A DNA stretch of 64,000 nt from Halomonas saccharevitans (GTDB lineage: Bacteria > Pseudomonadota > Gammaproteobacteria > Pseudomonadales > Halomonadaceae). This document shows, one piece after another, positions 37,103 through 45,896 of the stretch; position 1 is the first letter of the stretch; each line of letters begins with the position of its first letter. The stretch is taken from the NCBI RefSeq assembly GCF_900116405.1, contig NZ_FPAQ01000001.1:20293-84292 (forward strand), read 5' to 3'. The notes under the pieces were generated by a model. That model ran no database searches, was not told the DNA's origin, and saw only the letters and a program-made list of their open reading frames with translations. The position numbers were made by a program, and so were the translations under genes.

Positions 37103-38164
37103 ATGGAATCCCTGCATTCCCCGAATCTGCATGCCCCGAACAAGGACCACTACGACATCGGCTTCGTGCTGCTGCCGGGGTTCTCCCTGCTCGCCTTCTC
37201 CTCGGCGCTGGAGCCCCTGCGCATGGCCAACCACCTCGCCGACCGCCGGCTCTATACCTGGCATCTGGTCAGCCCTGATGGTCGCCCCGTGCGGGGCAGC
37301 AGTGGCCTGGAGATGGCGGTGGACTGCGCCATGGAGGATGGACTGTCGCTGGATCTGGTGCTGGTGTGCGCCGGCATGGACGTCCAGCACTGCTGCGATC
37401 GCGATACCCTCGCCTGGCTGCGCCGGCTGGCCCGGCGTCGCATCCCGCTGGGTGGGGTGTGCACCGGGGGCTATGTGCTCGCCCAGGCCGGGGTCCTCGA
37501 CGGCTACAGCTGTACCCTGCACTGGGAGCACATCTCGAGCATCCACGAGGCGCTGATGTTTCCCGCCGTAACCTTCACCCCGCAGCTGTTCGTCATCGAC
37601 CGCGACCGCTACACCTGCTCCGGCGGCATCGCGCCCCTGGACATGATGCTGACCCTGATCGGCCGCCAGCAGGGCCTGGCGCTGGCCGAGGCGATTGCCG
37701 AGGAGTTCATCCATGAGCGGATTCGCGAGGTAGGCGACCGCCAGCGGACCCCGCTGCGGGTGCGCCTCGGCCGCACCCATCCCAAGCTCGAGGAGCTGGC
37801 GACGCTGATGGAGGCGAACCTGCAGGAGCCGCTCTCCCTGGACGAGCTGGCCCGCTATTCCGATCTCTCGCGCCGCCAGGTGGAGCGGCTCTTCCAGCGC
37901 TACGTGAGCTGTCCGCCGCTGAAGTACTACATGGACCTGCGCCTGCTGCGCGCCCGCCTGCTGCTGCGCCAGACCCATATGCCGATCACCGACGTGGCCC
38001 TGGCCTGCGGCTTCATCTCGCCCCCGCACTTCACCAAGTGCTACCACGATCGCTTCGGCCACTCGCCCAGCCGGGAGCGCTCGCGGCGCAGTGATCGCGC
38101 GGTCGGCACGGCGGAGTCGCCGGGCGAGGGTCGCCCCGACGCGCCGCGGGTCGAGGAAGTCTAA
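37103..38164 (+). CDS. GlxA-family (DJ-1 domain plus AraC) transcriptional activator
   Basis: 353-residue regulator of the GATase1-AraC class, which includes GbdR, CdhR and ArgR of Pseudomonas. The N-terminal DJ-1/PfpI domain (residues about 15-190) has the elbow GVCTGGYVLAQAG. The C-terminal AraC domain shows LDELARYSDLSRRQVERLFQ and ITDVALACGFISPPHFTKCY. These regulators usually sense quaternary amines or their N-methyl products, and this gene stands beside FAD/GcvT demethylase genes, so it is a good candidate to control them. The C-terminus has about 30 Arg/Glu-rich residues beyond the HTH. GGTGAGGAGGG is the RBS. Confidence 0.9.
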   Translation: MESLHSPNLHAPNKDHYDIGFVLLPGFSLLAFSSALEPLRMANHLADRRLYTWHLVSPDGRPVRGSSGLEMAVDCAMEDGLSLDLVLVCAGMDVQHCCDRDTLAWLRRLARRRIPLGGVCTGGYVLAQAGVLDGYSCTLHWEHISSIHEALMFPAVTFTPQLFVIDRDRYTCSGGIAPLDMMLTLIGRQQGLALAEAIAEEFIHERIREVGDRQRTPLRVRLGRTHPKLEELATLMEANLQEPLSLDELARYSDLSRRQVERLFQRYVSCPPLKYYMDLRLLRARLLLRQTHMPITDVALACGFISPPHFTKCYHDRFGHSPSRERSRRSDRAVGTAESPGEGRPDAPRVEEV

Positions 38165-38218
38165 GGGTTGTAAAGGTTACGGGGAGACGTCGTCCCCCCG
38201 GCTCGTCGTTGCTCGTTG

Positions 38219-40786
38219 TCAGCTCTTGGGTCGCAGGTTGTCCGGGTCGTAGAGGGCACGATAGCCGACCGCCTCGACCCTCAGCGGATAGCGCTCGCCG
38301 AAGTACTCCATGCTCAGCGTCTGGCCGACCCGGGCGTGGCTTACCGGCAGATAGCCCAGCGCGATGATCTTCTGAACTGAAGGGCCGTAGGCGATGCTCG
38401 TCACGTAGGAGCGGCGCCCCAGGGCATCCACCAGCACCTCGCCGCTGTCCGGGTCGAGGATCGGCGAGTGTCCTACCGGGTAGCGCGCCACGCCCCGGGC
38501 GTCATGGTGATCCGTCATGGTCAGGGTGCAGAGGTAAGCCGGCTGCTGAGGGCGCTCGCGATGGGCCAGGTAGGCGGCCTTGCCATGAAACTCCACCGGC
38601 TTGACCTTGGGACGCGCCAGGCCCGCCTCGACCAGGTTGTACTCGGTCAGCAGGTCGACGTTCTGCAGCCGCAGGCTCTTCTCGAGACGCCGGCTGTTGG
38701 CGTAGGTCTCGATGCCTACCGGCGTCACACCCTGCTCGAACAGCAGGTCCCAGAGGGTCAGCCCGTAGCTGAACGGCAGGTAGAGCTCCCAGCCCAGCTC
38801 GCCGACGTAGGAGATGCGAAAGGCCCAGATCGGCAGGCCCCGTACCCGGATCTCGCGGGCCGTGGCGAAGGGGAAGGCGTCATCCTCCAGTGCCGCGGGA
38901 TCGTCGGCGAGCGCCTGCAGGGTGCGCCGCGCCTCCGGGCCCCAGAGCCCCAGGGTGGCCAGGCCGTCGGTGCGATCCTCGACGTGCAGGCGCGTCAGCT
39001 GCCGGGCCTCGGCCATCCGCGTCATCCACATGAGGTCCCGGTGGCCGGTGTCGCCGCCGCAGATCACCCGGAAGCCGTCCGCGGCGAGGCGCACCACGGT
39101 GAGGTCGGAATGCACGCCGCCGGCATCATCGAGGAAGTGGGTGTAGATCCCCTTGCCCAGCGGCGTCTCGCCCCCCACCCGCGCCACCGAGAGATACTCC
39201 AGCAGCGCCTCGGCCTCAATGCCCGTGACGTCGAAGATGGCGAAGTGGGAGAGGTTGATCATGCCCACGCCCTCGCTCAGGGCGAGATGCTCGGCGTTGG
39301 AGACGCGCCAGAAGTGGCGGGCATCCCACTCGTCGGGCCGCTCGGGCACGCGGTCACCATAGCGCTCCAGCAGCGCCTCGTTGGCGCCGTAGCCGTGGGC
39401 GCGCTCCCAGCCCACCACCTCCATGAAGTGGCCGCCGAGGGCCTCCTCGCGAGGCCAGAAGGGGCTGCGGCGCAGGTTGCGGCCCGTCGCGAAGGGCTCG
39501 CGAGGGTGCACCGGCGGATCGTAGATCTTCTGGGCGATTTCCCGGCAGCGTCCGACGACGTGATGCGGCGTCTTCTGCACCGGGTAGAAGCGGGCGATGT
39601 CGATGCCGTGGGGGTCGAGGGTCGGGCGGCCGTGGGTCAGCCAGTCGGCCAGCACCTTGCCCATGCCGGGGCCGTCCTTGACCCAGACCGCCTCGCAGAG
39701 CCACAGGCCGCGGGTCTCCGGCGCCTCGCCGACCAGCGAGCCGCCATCCGTGGTGACCGAGAGCAGGCCGTTGAAGGAGTGCTTCTCGTCCCAGCCCAGC
39801 TCGCCGAGTATCGGGGTCAGCTCGATGGCGCGCTCGAAGGCCTCCATCACCTGGTCGATCTCCAGGTCGCGCATGGAGGGCGAGAGCCGTGCCTGCTCAC
39901 GCTCGAGGATGTCGGTGGGGGCGACCAGGCGCGGCGCGGAGGCCTCGTAGTAGCCCCATTCGAGCTGTCCGCCCTCGGTGCTCTTGGGATCGCCGGTGTC
40001 GCGCAGGTAGGCCGAGTTGCCCTGATCGCGCAGCAGCGGATAGCCGATCTCCTTGCCGGTGCCGGCGAAGGCGTCGAAGGGGCCGAAGAACATCAGCGGG
40101 TGCTCCACCGGCATCAGCGGCAGGCTGGCGCCGCCCATTGCCGCGGGGATCGGGCCCCAGATTCCCGAGGTGACGATCACCACCGGGGTGGCGATATAGC
40201 CCCGGGCGGTCATGACGCCACGCACCCGGCCGTCCTGGACGTCGATGTCGGTGGCCGGGGTGTCGGCGAAGGCCTGGAGACTGCCCGAGGCCACCGCCTG
40301 CTCGATCAGCTCCCCCGCGACCTGCTGCGAGCGGGGCACCACCAGCCCGGCGTCGGGGTCCCAGAGGCCCCCCAGTATCATCGAGCGCTCGAGCAGCGGG
40401 AAGCGCTCGACGACTTCGTCCGGCCCGATGAGCCGCGCGTTGGTGCCGAAGGCCTTGCCCGAGGCGACCTTGCGCTTAAGCTCCGCCATGCGCGCCTCGT
40501 CGCCCACTCGGGCGATCTCGATGCCTCCCACCCGCTGATAGTGCCCACGGCGCTCGTAGAACTCGCGGCTGTAGGTGGTGGTGTAGCACGACATCTTGTC
40601 GTGGGCGGTCATGTAGCAGAAGTCCGAGGCGTGGGAGGTGGAACCGATGTCCGAGGGAATGGCGGACTTCTCGAGACCCACCAGGTTCGTCCATCCCAGT
40701 TCGATCAGGTGGTGGGCCACCGAGGCGCCGACGATGCCGCCCTGGCCGATGATCACCGCGTCTGCGTGCTTGGGTAGTGTTGTCAT
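38219..40786 (-). CDS. FAD-dependent oxidoreductase fused to GcvT domain (dimethylglycine/sarcosine dehydrogenase-like)
   Basis: An 855-residue fusion. N-terminal DAO flavodomain with GQGGIVG at 14-20 and His52 in GSTSHAS, matching the covalent-FAD histidine of DMGDH and SARDH. A middle FAO_M-type linker follows, then a C-terminal GcvT domain from about residue 430 with HSDLTVVRL, the catalytic-Asp segment of this subfamily. Such enzymes oxidise N-methyl groups and pass the carbon to THF as methylene-THF. Start 40786 has GGAGAG upstream. Divergent from the DmdA/GcvT-like gene. The exact methylated substrate cannot be read from sequence. Confidence 0.85.
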   Translation of the reverse strand: MTTLPKHADAVIIGQGGIVGASVAHHLIELGWTNLVGLEKSAIPSDIGSTSHASDFCYMTAHDKMSCYTTTYSREFYERRGHYQRVGGIEIARVGDEARMAELKRKVASGKAFGTNARLIGPDEVVERFPLLERSMILGGLWDPDAGLVVPRSQQVAGELIEQAVASGSLQAFADTPATDIDVQDGRVRGVMTARGYIATPVVIVTSGIWGPIPAAMGGASLPLMPVEHPLMFFGPFDAFAGTGKEIGYPLLRDQGNSAYLRDTGDPKSTEGGQLEWGYYEASAPRLVAPTDILEREQARLSPSMRDLEIDQVMEAFERAIELTPILGELGWDEKHSFNGLLSVTTDGGSLVGEAPETRGLWLCEAVWVKDGPGMGKVLADWLTHGRPTLDPHGIDIARFYPVQKTPHHVVGRCREIAQKIYDPPVHPREPFATGRNLRRSPFWPREEALGGHFMEVVGWERAHGYGANEALLERYGDRVPERPDEWDARHFWRVSNAEHLALSEGVGMINLSHFAIFDVTGIEAEALLEYLSVARVGGETPLGKGIYTHFLDDAGGVHSDLTVVRLAADGFRVICGGDTGHRDLMWMTRMAEARQLTRLHVEDRTDGLATLGLWGPEARRTLQALADDPAALEDDAFPFATAREIRVRGLPIWAFRISYVGELGWELYLPFSYGLTLWDLLFEQGVTPVGIETYANSRRLEKSLRLQNVDLLTEYNLVEAGLARPKVKPVEFHGKAAYLAHRERPQQPAYLCTLTMTDHHDARGVARYPVGHSPILDPDSGEVLVDALGRRSYVTSIAYGPSVQKIIALGYLPVSHARVGQTLSMEYFGERYPLRVEAVGYRALYDPDNLRPKS

Positions 40787-41077
40787 GGCCGCTCTCCGAT
40801 GCCGATGCGCTCGCCGCATTTGGCTTCACCATAAGCCAGGCCGGCGCGGCCCGTTTGCTCTGGCCGACCGGTTCTTTGCCCGCGGCGACCGTGACGGGCG
40901 CCGCGCGGTGAGCGGAGCCGGGCGCCATGCCCCGGCTGTCGCTGAGACCAAAGTGGCAGTCGCCGCTGGTGCCGCGGGGGCGAGCCCGGGGGACTAGTTT
41001 CGAGGGCATGAACGGCCTTCCGGCATTCGCCTCGAGGTCGCATGGCAGGGCCCCGCATCAGCACAGGAGAGACGATC

Positions 41078-42274
41078 ATGTCCCAGGTCATCGAACGCAT
41101 CGACCACACCCAGACGGCACCGGAGATCCTGCTCTACCCGCGGATCCGCAAGTCGCCGTTCTTCTACGCCTCGCGGCGCCACGGGGTGCGCAAGTACAGC
41201 GTCTACAACCATCACTATCATCCGCGCCTCTACACCGACCCCGTCGACGAGTACTGGGCGCTGGTGGAGGGCGTCACCCTCTGGGACGTGGGCGTGGAAC
41301 GCCAGATCGAGATCTCGGGTCCCGATGCCTTCACCTTCACCCAGCGGCTGGTGCCGAGGGACATGCGCCACTGCCAGGTCGGCCAGTGCAAGTACGTCTT
41401 CGTCACCGCGGATGACGGCGGCATCATCAACGACCCGGTGCTGCTGCGCATCGAGGAGAACCGCTTCTGGCTGTCGCTGGCCGACAGCGACGTGCTGCTG
41501 TGGTGCCAGGGGTTGGCCTACCACGCCGGGCTGGACGTCACCATCCGCGAGGTGGACGTGGCGCCGGTGCAGGTCCAGGGGCCCCATGCCAAGGCGGTGA
41601 TGGTGGACCTGTTTGGCGAGCGGGTGCTGGAGATTCCCTACTACCACCTCATGGAGGCGGAACTCGACGGCATGTCGGTGGTCATCTCGCGGACCGGCTA
41701 CTCCGGCGAGATCGGCTACGAGATCTATCTGCGCGAGGCGACCCGCCACGGCGAGGCCCTCTGGCAGCGGGTCTTCGAGGCGGGGCGGCCCCACGGCATG
41801 CAGGTGATCGGCCCCTGTCATATCCGTCGCATCGAGGGCGGTATCCTCGCCTTCGGCTGCGACATCTGGTACGACACCAACCCCTTCGAGGTGGGCATGG
41901 GCTACGATTGGATGGTCGACCTGCGCGGCGACGACGACTTCGTCGGGCGCGCGGCCCTGGAGCGCATCAAGGCCGAGGGTGTCTCCCGCAAGCTGGTGGG
42001 CGTGGAGATCGACGGTCCGAGCATCGGCTACTTCACCGACGGCTCGATGGTCGATTTCTTCCCCGTCCACGACAGCAGTGGGGCAGTGATCGGCAAGGTG
42101 ACCTCGGCCACCCGCTCGCCGCGCCAGGAGCGCAACATCGGCTACGCCATGGTGCCGGTCTCCCACGCCGAACTCGGCACGTCGCTGCGCATCGAGGCCA
42201 ACACCGGCGTGCAGGATGCGGTAGTGGTGCCCAAGCCGTTCCATGATCCGCGCAAGGACATTCCCAAGGGCTGA
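41078..42274 (+). CDS. Stand-alone GcvT/DmdA-like folate-dependent demethylase or aminomethyltransferase
   Basis: 398 residues, GcvT fold without a flavodomain. It has the GcvT-type segments VTLWDVGVERQIEISGPDA near residue 75, VAPVQVQGPHAKAVM near 165, ISRTGYSGEIGYEIYL near 205 and a C-terminal barrel (RKLVGVEIDGP). GGIINDPVLL replaces the DDL segment of true GcvT, a feature I recall from DmdA-type (dimethylsulfoniopropionate demethylase) proteins. It is not part of a gcvTHP cluster. RBS AGGAGAGACG. Best read as a THF-dependent demethylase of unknown methyl donor, with DMSP one possibility. Confidence 0.75.
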   Translation: MSQVIERIDHTQTAPEILLYPRIRKSPFFYASRRHGVRKYSVYNHHYHPRLYTDPVDEYWALVEGVTLWDVGVERQIEISGPDAFTFTQRLVPRDMRHCQVGQCKYVFVTADDGGIINDPVLLRIEENRFWLSLADSDVLLWCQGLAYHAGLDVTIREVDVAPVQVQGPHAKAVMVDLFGERVLEIPYYHLMEAELDGMSVVISRTGYSGEIGYEIYLREATRHGEALWQRVFEAGRPHGMQVIGPCHIRRIEGGILAFGCDIWYDTNPFEVGMGYDWMVDLRGDDDFVGRAALERIKAEGVSRKLVGVEIDGPSIGYFTDGSMVDFFPVHDSSGAVIGKVTSATRSPRQERNIGYAMVPVSHAELGTSLRIEANTGVQDAVVVPKPFHDPRKDIPKG

Positions 42275-42593
42275 TTCGTGAACGACCTTTGGCGTCGGCG
42301 GCCCTGGGCATCGGGTGTTGGGCCATCGTCCCGGTCGCTGGGTGCGACCCACTACGCCGGTAAGGCGGCGAAGCCTGCGCTGTCGGCGTCTGCCGACAGC
42401 GGGGCAGGGATTGTGAAACCAGCGGGGGAGTACTGAAGTCCGGGGAGCCGGCACCGTATACTGGGTGCGATCAGCGAGTGACGCAGGAGGCGTCATCGCC
42501 ATCGCACCCTTTTTTCGTCACGCATCTCCCGGTGACCGTGACAACCGTCCGTGACAGTCATGAGGCGCAGCCGCGTCTTCCAGGAGGTGAAAG
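42275..42593. other. Intergenic region with hairpins
   Basis: 319 bases without a gene. It holds a 9-bp hairpin GCTGTCGGC/GCCGACAGC (42379-42400) and a strong terminator at 42463-42515, 190 bases past the preceding stop codon. A small RNA ending at that terminator is possible, but I see no clear promoter. Confidence 0.5.
42463..42515 (+). terminator. Two-tier rho-independent terminator
   Basis: Outer stem GGGTGCGAT/ATCGCACCC (42463-42471, 42501-42509), inner stem TGACGC/GCGTCA (42479-42484, 42490-42495), then six T (42510-42515). Ends plus-strand transcription from the DmdA-like gene or from a small RNA in the gap. Confidence 0.8.
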
Positions 42594-43211
42594 ATGAGCA
42601 AGTCGATCGTGGTGGGCTCCACCCTGGCCGTACTGGGGCTGGGCGGCATCGCCCTCGGGGCCTGGCAGGTCCAGGAGGCGCAGCGCGGGCCCGAATACGC
42701 CCAGATCACCAACGTCGAGACCCTGACGCGCACCGTGGAAACGCCCCGCGAGGTCTGCGAGCAGGTGGTCGTGGAGTTGCCGCCCCAGGAGGCCCCGGCG
42801 GGACAGGGTGCCAGCCGCGATCCCCACCGCGTGCTGGGCACCGCCGCCGGCGCCATCGTCGGTGGGCTCTTGGGCAACCAGGTCGGCGGCGGCAGCGGCA
42901 AGAAGATCGCCACCGTGGCCGGGGCCATCGGCGGCGGCCTGGCCGGCCGTGAGGTTCAGGAGCGGGTGGAGGCGCGCCAGCACGCCCAGGCGGCGGCGTC
43001 CCAGCCGCGCACCACCACTCGCCAGGAGTGCCGCACCGTGGTCGACACCCGTCAGGAGACCGAGGGCTATGAGGTCACCTGGCGCCGCGGCGAGCGGGTC
43101 GAGACCACTCGCCTGGACACCCCCCCTGAGGGTGACCGGGTGCTGCTCGAGGAGGGGCGTCCCCAGTGGGACGCCGTCTCTTCCCGGGACGACGTCGCCC
43201 AGGAGACCTGA
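42594..43211 (+). CDS. Glycine-zipper 2TM domain envelope protein
   Basis: 205 residues. An N-terminal hydrophobic segment (residues 5-23, VVGSTLAVLGLGGIALGAW) acts as signal or anchor. A glycine zipper (residues about 82-116: GTAAGAIVGGLLGNQVGGG and AGAIGGGLAG) resembles SlyB/OmpA-type 2TM domains. Two Cys (CEQVVVE near 60, ECRTVVD near 145) could pair, as both halves resemble each other (an E-C-x-x-V-V core). There is no lipobox. Probably cell-envelope stress related; function unproven. RBS AGGAGGTG. Confidence 0.75.
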   Translation: MSKSIVVGSTLAVLGLGGIALGAWQVQEAQRGPEYAQITNVETLTRTVETPREVCEQVVVELPPQEAPAGQGASRDPHRVLGTAAGAIVGGLLGNQVGGGSGKKIATVAGAIGGGLAGREVQERVEARQHAQAAASQPRTTTRQECRTVVDTRQETEGYEVTWRRGERVETTRLDTPPEGDRVLLEEGRPQWDAVSSRDDVAQET

Positions 43212-43246
43212 GCGCCATCGCGCCCCATCTCGGCGTCACTATCCCC

Positions 43247-43288
43247 AACGACCGCGCCCCGGCCATCTCTGGCTGGGGCGCGGTCGTT
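43247..43288. terminator. Long hairpin after the glycine-zipper gene
   Basis: A 19-bp stem with one wobble (43247-43265 with 43270-43288), loop TCTC. Without a T-tract, but long and between two convergent genes, so likely a bidirectional terminator. Confidence 0.65.
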
Positions 43289-43473
43289 GAGGGTGGGCGA
43301 TGCGGCCGGGCAGCGTCCCAGGTCAGTCGCCTCAGGCCAGCAGAACGCCCAGCGCCAGGCCCCGATCAGCGCGTAGGCGAAGTGAGTCAAGGCGTGCTGC
43401 ATCGGTTGTCAGCCGCTGCCCTGGGAGGAGAGCACCGAGGAGTCCGAGCAGAAGCAGGCGCTGATGTCGTTAT

Positions 43474-44850
43474 TCAGACCTGGCGCAGGTACCAGTCGTA
43501 CTCCAGCTTGCTCACCGCCTGCATGGCCTGGTCGCGCTCGGCGCGGCGATTGGCCAAGAAAACGTGGAGGAAGTCGCGTCCGAGGGCCTCGGCGAGCACC
43601 TCGCTGTCCTCTAGCAGGGCCAGCGCCTGGCACCAGCTATTGGTCAGGCTGGGCGCTACCTGGTCGTAGGCGTTGCCGGTGATCGCCGGGGGCGGCGTGG
43701 CGCGATGCTGCAGGCCATGGTCGATGGCGGCCAGCAGCGTCGCCATCAGCAGGTAGGGATTGACGTCGGCGCCGGCCACCCGGTGCTCGATGCGCCGCGC
43801 CTCGTTGGGCCCCGAGGGGATGCGCACCGCTACCGAGCGGTTGTCGTAGCCCCAGGTCGGGGCCATGGGCACGTAGAGGCCCGGCTGGAAGCGGCGGAAG
43901 GAGTTGAGATTGGGGGCGAACAGCGCCATGGAGGCCGGCATCAGCGCCAGTAACCCGGCCACGGCCTGCTTGAGCCGAGGCGTGCCCAGCGGGTCCTGAT
44001 CTTCGGCCGCGAAGACGTTGCGTCCCGCCTCGTCGAGCAGGCTGATGTGGACATGGGTGCCGCTGCCGGCCTCCTCGCCATAGGGCTTGGCCATGAAGGT
44101 GGCCTCGAAGCCATGCCTCAGTGCCACGCCCTTGATCAGTCGCCTGAGCAGCACGGCGCTGTCGCAGGCCGTCAGGGCATCGTCGCAATGGATCAGGTTG
44201 ATCTCGAACTGGCCCGGGGCGCACTCCTTGAGGGCGGTATCCAGCGGCAGGCCCTGGGTGCGAGCCGCCGAGTGGATCTCCTCGAGGAAGTCGGCGTACT
44301 CGTCGAGTTCGCTGATCGAGTAGAGTTGGCTGTGGGTGGCTCGCTCGCCGCTCGCCGGCGAGCAGGGCGGTTGGGTCATGCCCAGGCCGTCGCGCTGACG
44401 GTCGACCAGGTAGAACTCCATCTCCACGGCGACCACCGGCCTAAGGCCCGCCCCGCGGAAGCGCTCGAGCACGCGGAATAGCACCTGGCGAGGATCGGCG
44501 AAGAAGGGGGCGTCGTCGACCTCGATCATGGTCATCAGCAGCTGGGCCTGGCGGCCATTGCGAAGCCAGGGGCTCGGCATCAGCGTGCCAGGAATGGGGC
44601 GGCAGACCCGATCGCCGTCGCCGCTGGAGAGCCCCAGCCCGGTCTCCTCGATGGTGTTGCCGAGGATGTCCAGGGCGAACACCGAGGCGGGCAGGTTAAC
44701 CCCGTCTCGATAGGCCTTCTCCAGGTTCTCGCGCGGGATGCGCTTGCCGCGCGGTACGCCGTTGAGGTCGCTGATCAGCAGGTCGATGCTGGCAATGTCG
44801 GGGTGGCGTTCCAGGAAGTCACGGGCTTCGTCGACGGGAAGGGGCGGCAT
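43474..44850 (-). CDS. puuA: Glutamine-synthetase-family gamma-glutamylputrescine ligase (copy 3)
   Basis: 458 residues, GS fold. N-terminal SDLNGVPRGKRIP, catalytic AVEMEFYLVDRQ, ECAPGQFEINL, HVHISLLDE and NRSVAVRIP match PuuA proteins (PauA in Pseudomonas). Divergent from puuD-spuC-puuC with a 253-base A/T-rich gap, which is the layout of the E. coli puuA/puuD region. This is the copy best placed to be glutamate-putrescine ligase of the second polyamine block. AGGTG is the RBS. Confidence 0.9.
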   Translation of the reverse strand: MPPLPVDEARDFLERHPDIASIDLLISDLNGVPRGKRIPRENLEKAYRDGVNLPASVFALDILGNTIEETGLGLSSGDGDRVCRPIPGTLMPSPWLRNGRQAQLLMTMIEVDDAPFFADPRQVLFRVLERFRGAGLRPVVAVEMEFYLVDRQRDGLGMTQPPCSPASGERATHSQLYSISELDEYADFLEEIHSAARTQGLPLDTALKECAPGQFEINLIHCDDALTACDSAVLLRRLIKGVALRHGFEATFMAKPYGEEAGSGTHVHISLLDEAGRNVFAAEDQDPLGTPRLKQAVAGLLALMPASMALFAPNLNSFRRFQPGLYVPMAPTWGYDNRSVAVRIPSGPNEARRIEHRVAGADVNPYLLMATLLAAIDHGLQHRATPPPAITGNAYDQVAPSLTNSWCQALALLEDSEVLAEALGRDFLHVFLANRRAERDQAMQAVSKLEYDWYLRQV

Positions 44851-45103
44851 GATGACACCTGTTTTCTTGGGGTGGTGGCGTTGTGGTCATCTTTGAGTGA
44901 AGCGCATATGTTGTCAAATAATTTACGCCTGTTTCGGCGTTTCCTGTCTATACTCTTATACTAATATAGTAAGCAATTGAAAGTAATCAGTTTATTTTTG
45001 TCATGCCCGAGGGTGGCGCTGCATAGGTTGGCAAGATTAATCAACCACGTTATGTTGAGAAAAGCCTAACAACCCCGACGCTGAACCTTTCAAGGAGGCT
45101 GCC
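44851..45103. promoter_or_regulatory. Divergent promoter region of puuA (copy 3) and puuD
   Basis: 253 bases, A/T-rich between about 44885 and 45000. Contains a 13-base dyad TACTA-ATA-TAGTA (44959-44971), a plausible operator. A minus-strand TTGACA (44918-44923) and TATAAG-like hexamers are present, but which is used is unclear. A PuuR-like repressor (51553) is the obvious candidate to bind here. Confidence 0.5.
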
Positions 45104-45871
45104 ATGCAGACTCGACCCCTGGTGGGGGTGATCGCCTGTCGCCGCGAGGTGGAAGGCCACCCCGCGCACATGGTGACCGACAAGTATCTCACCGCCCTGC
45201 GGCAGTATGGCCTCGAACCGGTGGTGCTGCCGGTCTGGGAGACCGTCGAGGGGGCCGACATCAAGCTCCTGCTGACCCGGTTGGATGGTCTGGTATTGAC
45301 CGGCAGCTACACCAATGTGGTGCCGCAGCGTTACGGGGCCGAGCGCGAGCCGCAGAACACCCGGGACGATCCGAGCCGCGATGCCGCAGCCATGGCCTGG
45401 TTGCCGGTGGCCCTGGACCTTGGCGTGCCGCTGCTGGGCATCTGCCGAGGCTTCCAGGAGCTCAACGTGGCCTTCGGCGGCAGCCTCCACCAGGCGGTGC
45501 AGAATGTCCCAGGCAGGTTCGATCACCGGGAACCGGCCGGCGATCGCGAGACCCAGTATGCCCCCAGCCACGACCTGGAGATCCTTCCGGGCGGTCGGCT
45601 GGCGGCCCTCTACCCCGAGCGGCAGGCCAGGGTGAACTCCCTGCACCAGCAGGGCGTCGAGCGACTCGGCGAAGGCCTCACCGCCGAGGCCATGGCGCCG
45701 GACGGCCTGATCGAGGCGATCTCGGTCACCGACGCGCCGGCCTTCACCCTGGCGGTGCAGTGGCACCCCGAGTGGCGTCCCCGTGAGCACCCGCTCTACG
45801 ACGCCCTGTTCACCGCCTTCGCCCAGGCCTGCATGCAGCGCCAGGCGCGCATCGAGCCCCTGCCGGCCTGA
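45104..45871 (+). CDS. puuD: Gamma-glutamyl-gamma-aminobutyrate hydrolase
   Basis: Class I glutamine-amidotransferase-like hydrolase that frees GABA and glutamate from gamma-glutamyl-GABA. 255 residues, with nucleophile Cys114 in LLGICRGFQELN and the His-x-Glu pair in VQWHPEW near 225. The LTGSYTNVVPQRYG region forms the oxyanion area. Preceded by AAGGAGGC and followed after 25 bases by the aminotransferase gene. Confidence 0.92.
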   Translation: MQTRPLVGVIACRREVEGHPAHMVTDKYLTALRQYGLEPVVLPVWETVEGADIKLLLTRLDGLVLTGSYTNVVPQRYGAEREPQNTRDDPSRDAAAMAWLPVALDLGVPLLGICRGFQELNVAFGGSLHQAVQNVPGRFDHREPAGDRETQYAPSHDLEILPGGRLAALYPERQARVNSLHQQGVERLGEGLTAEAMAPDGLIEAISVTDAPAFTLAVQWHPEWRPREHPLYDALFTAFAQACMQRQARIEPLPA

Positions 45872-45896
45872 GGGCCCGCGACAACGGAGACGCACC

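Noticed and set aside
38468-40777. 769-codon open frame opposite the FAD-GcvT gene
   Set aside because: It mirrors the codon pattern of the real gene (Ala, Gly, Val, His rich), without recognisable motifs.
40920-41010. Sigma-54-like element TGGCAGTCGCCGCT in the divergent gap
   Set aside because: The GG and GC pairs are 8 bases apart instead of the required 10.
43067-43402. 111-codon minus-strand frame beginning MQHALTHFAYALIG
   Set aside because: It runs into the glycine-zipper gene on the other strand, crosses its terminator hairpin and resembles no family I know.
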